Source of the DNA: Thermodesulfovibrionia bacterium
Lineage (GTDB): Bacteria; Nitrospirota; Thermodesulfovibrionia; UBA6902
Assembly: GCA_947258735.1 (NCBI GenBank)
Contig: CAMYJJ010000163.1
Span: forward strand, 1-6,681
Length of the DNA stretch: 6,681 nucleotides
Direction of reading: 5' to 3'
Shown: in pieces, positions 1 to 4,360 of the stretch
Layout: every line of letters starts with the position of its first letter
How positions within the stretch are numbered: the first letter of the stretch is position 1
Made by a program: the position numbers and the translations under genes
Notes under the pieces: model-generated
The model's database searches: none
Told to the model about the DNA's origin: nothing
What the model saw: only the letters and a program-made list of their open reading frames with translations

Positions 1-91
1 GCTCTTTCCGCATTATCTTCATACAGACATCTGCGTGCGCAATACCTGTAAAGAGAAATATTCCTAAAAATGTCAGTATAAACTTCTTCAT
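1..91 (-). CDS. Small secreted protein, third array copy (5' part only, cut by window edge)
   Basis: Thirty codons are visible from ATG at 91-89 before the window ends. They read MKKFILTFLGIFLFTGIAHA then DVCMKIMRKE, a clear Sec signal peptide with a likely AHA|D cleavage site. The part seen differs from the copy starting at 3929 only at residues 4, 8, 11 and 15, all inside the signal peptide, while the visible mature part (DVCMKIMRKE) is identical. The ribosome binding site is better than in the middle copy: AGGGG lies about 7 nt upstream of the ATG. The start codon overlaps the stop of an upstream 37-aa ORF (ATGA). By analogy with the other units, a further large surface-protein gene probably follows beyond the left edge; this is inference. 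I recognise no family. Confidence 0.8.
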   Translation of the reverse strand, partial: MKKFILTFLGIFLFTGIAHADVCMKIMRKE

Positions 92-201
92 ATCTTTCCC
101 CTTCCTGCAGCACCTGATAAATATTCCCGGCCTGGGCCAAGCAAAAGCATAAAAACACTCATAACCAGAAAATATAACTTATGATGAAATAACTTTTTCA
201 T
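88..201 (-). CDS. Possible 37-aa hydrophobic leader peptide overlapping the small gene
   Basis: ATG at 201-199 is preceded by a strong Shine-Dalgarno (AAGGGGAG at 208-215, 6-nt spacer). The frame runs 37 codons to a TGA at 90-88 that overlaps the ATG of the next small gene in an ATGA arrangement, typical of translational coupling. The peptide begins MKKLFHHKLYFLVMSVFMLL and continues LGPGREYLSGAAGRGKI: a basic start and a hydrophobic core at about residues 9-22, like a signal or membrane segment, followed by a short polar tail. It is not conserved upstream of the middle small gene, where only the last 35 bp or so before the ATG resemble this region. It could be a real coupled small membrane peptide, a leader that sets translation of the next gene, or the remnant of a longer secreted protein. 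Confidence 0.4.
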   Translation of the reverse strand: MKKLFHHKLYFLVMSVFMLLLGPGREYLSGAAGRGKI

Positions 202-207
202 TTATTT

Positions 208-215
208 CTCCCCTT
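208..215 (-). promoter_or_regulatory. Strong ribosome binding site for the 37-aa ORF
   Basis: The minus strand reads AAGGGGAG, 6 nt before ATG at 201-199. This is the best SD in the window and the main argument that the 37-aa frame is translated. Confidence 0.5.
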
Positions 216-280
216 AGTATTTAAATCAATATTTAGATATGAATATGATTATCCATTATTAAATTGTTGCAAAAATCACA

Positions 281-450
281 CCAGATATATTTGTTTTCTT
301 TTTTCTCTATTATATCAACAATTTAAATTTATTTGTTTAAGTGGTACAAGGTATAGTCAGGTCAATTTCCGACAAATAAATTCCGGATTCCTGGAAACCG
401 GAAAATCTAGATGGAAAAATGGAAGCACGAAAATTTGTCAGGTAAATGCA
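281..450. repeat. Intergenic block duplicated at about 4071-4241 (copy 1)
   Basis: From the ccagatatatttgtttt motif to the gtcaggtaaatgcag motif this non-coding stretch aligns with 4071-4241, with scattered substitutions only. It holds the extended -10 candidate and a stem of ttccgg (381-386) with ccggaa (398-403). Its conservation shows that the intergenic region was duplicated with the genes. The sequence between this block and the third small gene (about 92-280) does not match the other unit, apart from the last 35 bp or so before the ATG. I see no tRNA, known riboswitch or CRISPR-type structure here. Confidence 0.7.
309..317 (-). promoter_or_regulatory. Candidate extended -10 promoter (TGATATAAT)
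   Basis: The minus strand reads TGATATAAT, a TGn extension plus a perfect TATAAT. No convincing -35 hexamer sits 17 nt upstream, as is usual for extended -10 promoters. The equivalent place in the other intergenic region (4098-4106) reads TGATATAGT, so the element is conserved. It would start a transcript about 100 nt upstream of the 37-aa ORF. Confidence 0.4.
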
Positions 451-480
451 GAAAGTTGCCAAGGTAGTAACTTTCTGCAT
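446..480. repeat. 12-bp perfect inverted repeat with 11-nt loop
   Basis: atgcagaaagtt (446-457) is the exact reverse complement of aactttctgcat (469-480). In the other unit the first arm reads atgcagacattt and the second aacttttttt, so the pairing is lost. About 40 nt immediately to the right (to about 516), containing a weaker stem aagatg (491-496) with catctt (511-516), are also absent there. It could be a hairpin in the mRNA tail of copy A or a protein-binding site. No stem of this kind is followed by a T-run, so it is not itself a terminator. Confidence 0.6.
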
Positions 481-523
481 GGCCATTTTCAAGATGACAT
501 GTGGAGTTGACATCTTAACAGAT

Positions 524-565
524 AAAACAAAGCTGGAGCGGGAAATTTTTACCCCACCTCCGGCT
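524..565 (-). terminator. Weak intrinsic terminator downstream of copy A
   Basis: In minus-strand RNA, AGCCGGAG (565-558) pairs with CTCCAGCT (538-531) except for one C-A mismatch in the stem, and an inner GGG/CCC can add to it. The run that follows reads TTTGTTTT, interrupted by a G. It is homologous to the much better terminator at 4275-4315 and so looks like a decayed version. The hairpin lies 44 nt beyond the stop of copy A. Read on the plus strand the mismatch becomes a G-T wobble, followed by TTTTCTTG. Confidence 0.5.
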
Positions 566-609
566 TTTCTTGTTCAGGTATGCAGTGGCAATAGTAATAG
601 ATCGTTCAA

Positions 610-3600
610 TCAATTCCGTCGTGGTGTAAAAAATAGACCAGTTCCACCAATAATTAAAGTTACCATGCTGAATAAAACTACTGCAGCATATATCATTCCA
701 TAGTGCATTGCCAACCAACTGAATCCAACCACCGGCACAAGTCCTGTCCTTACGATAACTCGCAGCCCATTATGGTTTGCAATGAAGTCTGCAACAGGTG
801 GAGAATAATTATAATATGCCTGGACAAATTTTGTTCCCAACCTGTTAGTAAGGAGATGTTTATCTCTGAACTGACGAAGGAGCAATACATGGGGTTCCCA
901 GTATGAGCCATAGGCTGCTGTAGCTATAAAGCAACCGCCGCCTCCGCCACCACCTGTGAAAGGTTCAACAATTGCAAATTCAGACAAGGAATCAACTTCA
1001 CCGCATACAACATTAGTTTCAGTCTTGAGAAATGTGGTAATATCCTGCCATTTTGAAGAGGAATCCATGCGATGTATTAAACTGATTTCTGTTTCATCTC
1101 CCCTGATTTGGGACTCCTCATAGCTTAAGCATACTGCAATTGCTCCATTAATATTACCTGTAAAGTCCAGGTCAAAGACTTCATCAATAAACCTGAAGCC
1201 TGAGGGTGGGTTGGGTTTAGGCTGTTGAACTGCATTCATAAATCCACCAGTAATAATTTCCTCAAATATGACTGTTATGTTTTCTGAAGGTGAAACTTCA
1301 ACTTCTCTTCCTGGAAAGAGAAAATCTTCAAATATCCCGCAACCATTGTCACCTGGATCAGTTTTGTCTGGATCTGTAGGACATCCATCGTTACAGTCAG
1401 GAGTGTTGTCCAGATCCGTATCAATGTCACTTGTCCCACAACCACATATTCCAGGTTCTGCTTTATCGGGATCTTCAGGGCATAAATCCTGAGGTAAAGT
1501 TGTAGTGGTTGTTGTAGTGGTAGTCGTGGTAGTTGTTCCTTCAATGTCATTTATAATGCTGGAGTGAACGAATGCGGCATGATCCGCATCATCTGCTACA
1601 CCCCAAATTCTGTGCACGATCTCTGAAATGCGAAACCCGGTTCGGGCCACAATCTCATCGGCATCCCGTCCAACATCAAGGGCATTGAGCAAATCATCAA
1701 AGGTCTTGCCTGTTCCCAATGTGACATTGAGCACGAGATATTGACCCGGGTTAATCCCATTTTGTGGAAAGTTTAAAGGGTCCGCAGGGTCCGGGCCCAC
1801 GGAAAAATCCTCGGTGAAATACATATCGAACCCATTCATTAACTCCATCTCCGGTCGGTTACTGGGAATTGCCATGTGGACGCCGGTGGACTGCTCCCAA
1901 ATGGTAACCCCGGCAACCAGGTCGGTATAGTTCCCGTAGTCGAAATAAATGAACTTCATCGAGGCATCCCCCTCCGGGATGGTATTTTCAGGAGGAATTA
2001 AATTTGTAAATTTGAAGAGCACATCATTGGCCGGTGTAGAATAATTTTCAGATACCTCAACAAAGGTTTCCCGGCCAGCTGCATTGTTTAATGGTATGGA
2101 GGGTATTCCCCAAACCTGGTTATCAAAATCATATAGTACGGCAGAACCTGTAATAGGTAATGTAGTGGTTGTTGTAGTAGTTGTAATAGTTGTTGTTGTG
2201 GTGGTGGAAGTAGTAGTGGTAGTTGTTGTAGTGGTTTCAATGTCATTACAATCAGGTATACCATCGCTATCTGAATCAACATCTGACACACCACAGCCAC
2301 ATATCCCAGGTTCTGTTTTATTGGGATCTGCAGGGCAGCTGTCACAGGCATCACCGACTCCATCGGAGTCGGAATCAGACTGGTCATCAGCTGTTGCAGG
2401 ACAGACATCACAGGCTTCACCCATTCCATCGGCATCAGAATCAGATTGATTAGAATTGGCAATTTCCAAACAATTATCTATGTCGTCACATATGCCATCA
2501 TTATCAACATCATCGGTGCAATTTATTGGTATATCAATAAGTTCAAATGGACCAATGTCCCATGGAGTATTTGTATCCCTGTCTGTGCCAATTATATCAT
2601 CATGCCAGCCGACACTCAGATCTGCATCAAGGTTTTTTCCTGTATCATGTAGAACAGAGTTTTCATCCGTGATTGTATAATTGCCACCATCCGGATCCGT
2701 AAAATCAGAACCATCCGTTGATAGTCTTACACATGAGCCCCTTGTGGCCGGGCAGCCGGCAGTGTCAGGGCCGGTGGCATTATTTGTTCCAGCCCAGTGT
2801 GTTCCCTCCCAATTGTCAGTGTTGTTGTATGCTGCGCAATTATAGCAGGCTATCGGGGAGTCTGATTCAAAAAATCCATAGTTACTGTTTGCTACAACAG
2901 TATTGAATATCACCATTTCATCAAAGGCCCCCAGATAGAGCGCCTTCGATTGTACACCTCCCGGTGTACTTAAATTAAAGCCATACACGACAGAATTATA
3001 AAGAATAACGCTTTGGTATATATTCAAAAAACGCATGCCCCACACATCATCGTTGCCGCTTGAAGTTAGATTTGCCCCTACAAGCCTTAAATAACCCAAG
3101 ACGATCTCACCATTTCCAGTGCTGTTATAGGCGTAAATGCCACAGGCATTGTCGTAATCATTATTTGTAACTTGAATCTGCACTCCATACACTTCGACAA
3201 AATTTTCAGCAATAATAATACCCCTTGTATTGTTAGCCGCTGCATTTACTTCAATTCTGTAGTGCGAGGTAGAATATGTGGCGCCCGTGTTTCTATCTTC
3301 AGGATCCACTTGCAGTATTACCCGATTATCGGTACCTGTATTCCAGCCATTAATTGCAACCGGGCCATCTGCCGAATCACCACCTTTAAGATGGAAGTAC
3401 ATATCTGCGCCATTTGCCCATCCTGTGATATCCGCATCAAAAGCAGCTTCCGCTGCTGCTAAGGAACAAAAAGCATTGTTATCATCCGTTCCATCTTCTG
3501 TGCCACAATCTGCCGTGTTAGCTGAAGATAAATCAACATATACGTGACAGTCTGATGTCCCGGTGCAATTGACCAGTGCAGATGCAGGATGTGCGAGAAA

Positions 3601-3645
3601 AAGAGTAGCAAAATAAATTAGCAGTAGAGATATAAATTTCTTCAT
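610..3645 (-). CDS. Modular secreted surface protein with CFI-box C-terminus, copy A (1011 aa)
   Basis: Residues 1-23 are a Sec signal peptide (cleavage near ASA|L). Residues 24-370 resemble a parallel beta-helix: repeated short strands with Asn/Gly turns, a closing WDIGPFE motif and conserved cysteines (27, 33, 47, 60, 168, 267, 270, 298, 305). Residues 376-468 carry TSP3-type DxDxDG calcium-binding repeats. A poly-Thr linker (471-495, ending LP) leads to a domain of unknown type at about 498-700. A second poly-Thr linker (704-716, LP) and a second TSP3-like part (721-769) follow. Residues 775-897 are a beta-rich domain ending [11 protein letters not shown]. Then come Gly7 (898-904), [10 protein letters not shown] (905-914) with the CFI-box region to about 975, hydrophobic stretches 968-985 and 986-1006, and a TPRRN tail. 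Such C-termini are thought to be processed or anchored at the envelope; that role is inferred. The start is fixed by AGGTGAG and a signal peptide shared with copy B. The ligand is unknown. Confidence 0.93.
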   Translation of the reverse strand: MKKFISLLLIYFATLFLAHPASALVNCTGTSDCHVYVDLSSANTADCGTEDGTDDNNAFCSLAAAEAAFDADITGWANGADMYFHLKGGDSADGPVAINGWNTGTDNRVILQVDPEDRNTGATYSTSHYRIEVNAAANNTRGIIIAENFVEVYGVQIQVTNNDYDNACGIYAYNSTGNGEIVLGYLRLVGANLTSSGNDDVWGMRFLNIYQSVILYNSVVYGFNLSTPGGVQSKALYLGAFDEMVIFNTVVANSNYGFFESDSPIACYNCAAYNNTDNWEGTHWAGTNNATGPDTAGCPATRGSCVRLSTDGSDFTDPDGGNYTITDENSVLHDTGKNLDADLSVGWHDDIIGTDRDTNTPWDIGPFELIDIPINCTDDVDNDGICDDIDNCLEIANSNQSDSDADGMGEACDVCPATADDQSDSDSDGVGDACDSCPADPNKTEPGICGCGVSDVDSDSDGIPDCNDIETTTTTTTTTSTTTTTTITTTTTTTTLPITGSAVLYDFDNQVWGIPSIPLNNAAGRETFVEVSENYSTPANDVLFKFTNLIPPENTIPEGDASMKFIYFDYGNYTDLVAGVTIWEQSTGVHMAIPSNRPEMELMNGFDMYFTEDFSVGPDPADPLNFPQNGINPGQYLVLNVTLGTGKTFDDLLNALDVGRDADEIVARTGFRISEIVHRIWGVADDADHAAFVHSSIINDIEGTTTTTTTTTTTTTLPQDLCPEDPDKAEPGICGCGTSDIDTDLDNTPDCNDGCPTDPDKTDPGDNGCGIFEDFLFPGREVEVSPSENITVIFEEIITGGFMNAVQQPKPNPPSGFRFIDEVFDLDFTGNINGAIAVCLSYEESQIRGDETEISLIHRMDSSSKWQDITTFLKTETNVVCGEVDSLSEFAIVEPFTGGGGGGGCFIATAAYGSYWEPHVLLLRQFRDKHLLTNRLGTKFVQAYYNYSPPVADFIANHNGLRVIVRTGLVPVVGFSWLAMHYGMIYAAVVLFSMVTLIIGGTGLFFTPRRN
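1387..1482 (-). repeat. Direct repeat 2 bordering the copy-A-specific segment
   Basis: It encodes residues 722-753: [16 protein letters not shown], then [15 protein letters not shown]. It is the downstream partner of the repeat at 2242-2337. Copy B has a single repeat of this kind (5159-5254) whose coding matches this one from DPDKAEPG to DTDLD and matches repeat 1 before that. Confidence 0.8.
1498..1536 (-). repeat. Poly-threonine ACN tract 2 (13 Thr)
   Basis: Thirteen consecutive Thr codons (residues 704-716), mixing ACA, ACT, ACC and ACG, followed by Leu-Pro. It is preceded by NDIEG, nearly the same words that precede tract 1 (NDIE). It is likely a flexible, possibly glycosylated linker. 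Slippage here would change length in threes and keep the frame. Confidence 0.9.
1546..2154 (-). other. Copy-A-only domain between the two poly-Thr linkers
   Basis: It encodes residues 498-700 of copy A and is absent from copy B. It begins [18 protein letters not shown] and ends near VHSSIIND. Alternating hydrophobic and polar stretches suggest a beta-rich fold with a helical part near 647-680; I do not recognise the family. My hand count of 1621-1980 gives 185 G+C in 360 (51%), against 69 in 180 (38%) for 961-1140 in the shared C-terminal part, so base composition differs from the rest of the gene. It appears to be a module of separate origin. Confidence 0.7.
2161..2235 (-). repeat. Poly-threonine ACN tract 1 (23 Thr in 25 codons)
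   Basis: Twenty-five codons (residues 471-495), all Thr except Ser480 and Ile487, using mixed ACA, ACT and ACC codons, followed by Leu-Pro. It forms a trinucleotide-type low-complexity DNA tract. The Ser and Ile codons are single-base variants of ACN, consistent with drift of an older, purer repeat. Confidence 0.9.
2242..2337 (-). repeat. Direct repeat 1 bordering the copy-A-specific segment
   Basis: It encodes residues 437-468: [16 protein letters not shown], then [16 protein letters not shown]. The same 32-residue pattern recurs at 1387-1482, 855 bp away. Homologous exchange between the two would remove both poly-Thr linkers and the domain between them. Confidence 0.8.
2344..2478 (-). repeat. 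TSP3 coding repeats in copy A (two units)
   Basis: Residues 390-434 hold two units of about 22 residues of the type CPxxxDDQSDSDxDGxGDAC. The Asp-rich DSDADG and DSDSDG cores are typical calcium ligands of thrombospondin type 3 repeats. Copy B has three units in the same place. Confidence 0.85.
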
Positions 3646-3738
3646 TTACTCACCTGTAATACCTGTTTGTTTATTCTCCACAAATCCCCTTATCTCTTCC
3701 CACTGGAAAGTAAGATACGAGTTATTGTCAACCGGTAT
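3646..3738 (-). pseudogene. Displaced 3' frame of the small secreted protein (probable 1-nt frameshift)
   Basis: In the -1 frame relative to the small ORF, 3738-3646 reads open for 30 codons: PVDNNSYLTFQWEEIRGF, then VENKQTGITGE and TAA. It looks more protein-like than the present tail RLTITRILLSSGKR, and it ends exactly at the start codon of copy A. The stretch from 3929 to 3646 is 284 nt; one added base gives 285 nt, a 94-aa protein. The shift must lie between a TGA of this frame at 3753-3751 and about 3735. The equivalent 3' end at the right edge (6620-6681) is preserved with one base difference. Alternatives are a sequencing error or a -1 ribosomal frameshift, but I see no canonical slippery heptamer. 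Confidence 0.6.
3649..3655 (-). promoter_or_regulatory. Ribosome binding site of copy A, inside the end of the small gene
   Basis: AGGTGAG lies 3 nt before ATG on the minus strand, with its core AGG about 7 nt away. It sits in the last codons of the restored small-gene frame, whose TAA (3648-3646) directly abuts the ATG (3645-3643). This favours coupled translation of the pair. The same arrangement is present at 6623-6629. Confidence 0.75.
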
Positions 3739-3929
3739 ACTGCAACAATATCAAATGGCCATGTTCTTGCTTCATGTTTCTGGAGTTCTTCAGCACTGAG
3801 CTTATTAATATCACTCTGCTGCCAGGCACTCATCCAATGTTCTTTCCGCATTATCTTCATGCAGACATCTGCGTGTGCAATCCCTGCAAAGAGAAATACT
3901 CCTAAAAGGGTTAGTATAATTTTTTTCAT
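3690..3929 (-). CDS. Small secreted protein, middle copy (79 aa as read)
   Basis: It starts MKKIILTLLGVFLFAGIAHA, a Sec signal peptide with a probable AHA|D cleavage. The mature part contains DVCMKIMRKEHWMSAWQQSD, a Leu/Glu helix-like stretch (KLSAEELQKHEA) and RTWPFDIVAVY; only one mature cysteine (Cys23) is present. The last residues (66-79) are basic and probably result from a frameshift. In the other frame the protein would run to 3646 and touch the start of copy A. The SD is poor: GGA is only one base from the ATG. The third copy at 1-91 conserves the signal peptide pattern and the start of the mature part. I recognise no family. Location next to a large surface protein suggests a periplasmic or extracellular partner; that is inference. 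Confidence 0.72.
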   Translation of the reverse strand: MKKIILTLLGVFLFAGIAHADVCMKIMRKEHWMSAWQQSDINKLSAEELQKHEARTWPFDIVAVYRLTITRILLSSGKR

Positions 3930-3957
3930 ATCCTTCTTCTTCTCACAGTACCTGTTA

Positions 3958-3986
3958 AATCTACAAGCCCTGTGTTAAAATATCAA
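3958..3986 (-). promoter_or_regulatory. Candidate sigma-70 promoter of the middle small gene
   Basis: The minus strand has TTGATA (3986-3981, 5 of 6 to TTGACA), a 17-nt spacer and TAGATT (3963-3958, 4 of 6 to TATAAT). It would start transcription about 20-25 nt before the ATG at 3929. The third copy has the 37-aa ORF in this position and no equivalent promoter. Confidence 0.4.
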
Positions 3987-4001
3987 TTTTGCTTGCCTAT
4001 A

Positions 4002-4091
4002 TTAAGTCATAGGTGTTGCATTCGCGAGGTCAGCAATACATAATATTAAAGCACACATTGCAAATCCTGCCAGATATATTTGTTTTCTCCT
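4002..4091 (-). other. Vestigial signal-peptide-like reading frame
   Basis: The open stretch reads RRKQIYLAGFAMCALI, then LCIADLANATPMT and TAA. It has a basic start, a hydrophobic core and an ANA|T-like cleavage motif, but no mature protein follows. The only ATG (4058-4056) gives 18 aa and lies late in the hydrophobic core. An AAAGGAG lies 7 nt before an ATA codon (4079-4077), as if a start ATG had been lost. The homologous position in the other intergenic region is interrupted by TGA. It may be a decayed gene start or chance. Confidence 0.2.
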
Positions 4092-4241
4092 TTCTCTACT
4101 ATATCAGTCAGTTAAATTTATTTGCTTAAATGATGCAAAGTATAATCAGGGTAATCTCCGGCAAATAAATTCCGGATTCCTGGCAACAGGAAAATTTAGA
4201 TGGGTAAAGAGAAGCTCGAAAATTTGTCAGGTAAATGCAGA
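4071..4241. repeat. Intergenic block duplicated at about 281-450 (copy 2)
   Basis: It aligns with 281-450. It contains ttcctg-gcaa-caggaa (4177-4192), a perfect 6-bp stem with a 4-base loop, and an overlapping alternative stem tccgg (4157-4161) with ccgga (4172-4176). The other copy forms a different stem at this place. These could be competing mRNA-leader hairpins or simple drift. I see nothing gene-like in the gap between terminator and small gene (3930-4274) except the vestigial frame and promoter candidates listed separately. Confidence 0.7.
4098..4106 (-). promoter_or_regulatory. Candidate extended -10 promoter (TGATATAGT)
   Basis: It is the homologue of the TGATATAAT at 309-317, with one substitution. 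It lies about 170 nt upstream of the middle small gene and could act together with, or instead of, the candidate at 3958-3986. Confidence 0.3.
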
Positions 4242-4274
4242 CATTTGCCAAAGTAGTAACTTTTTTTAACAGAT

Positions 4275-4315
4275 AAAAAAAGCCGGAGCGGGAAATTTTT
4301 TATCCCAACTCCGGC
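4275..4315 (-). terminator. Intrinsic terminator of copy B
   Basis: On the minus strand GCCGGAG (4315-4309) pairs perfectly with CTCCGGC (4288-4282), an inner GGGA/TCCC can extend the stem, and seven T follow (4281-4275). It starts about 45 nt after the stop of copy B and therefore separates this unit from the next. It is stronger than its homologue at 524-565. Confidence 0.85.
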
Positions 4316-4360
4316 CTTTCTTGTTCAGGTGTGCAGTGGCAATATTAATAGATCGTTCAA

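Noticed and set aside
446..703. Plus-strand 85-codon frame across the copy A terminator
   Set aside because: It runs through the inverted repeat, the terminator hairpin and the antisense 3' end of copy A; it is not kept in the other unit.
515..718. Minus-strand 67-codon frames at 515-718 and 4266-4469
   Set aside because: They overlap the 3' ends of the large genes in another frame and run through the terminators; similarity between them only reflects the gene duplication.
2155..2240. CRISPR or other spaced repeat array in the ACN tracts
   Set aside because: There are no spacers; the periodicity is three bases and encodes threonine in frame.
2084..2449. Plus-strand 121-codon frame with a poly-Val run
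   Set aside because: It is the complement of the poly-Thr and TSP3 coding repeats of copy A; no RBS, and the composition follows the repeat.
3690..3753. Programmed -1 ribosomal frameshift in the small gene
   Set aside because: No X XXY YYZ heptamer in frame and no evident pseudoknot in the overlap; a simple 1-nt deletion is the easier explanation.
4229..4260. Sigma-54-like promoter (TGGCAAATGTCTGCA on the minus strand)
   Set aside because: The GG and GC are 9 bases apart rather than the required 10, in both units.
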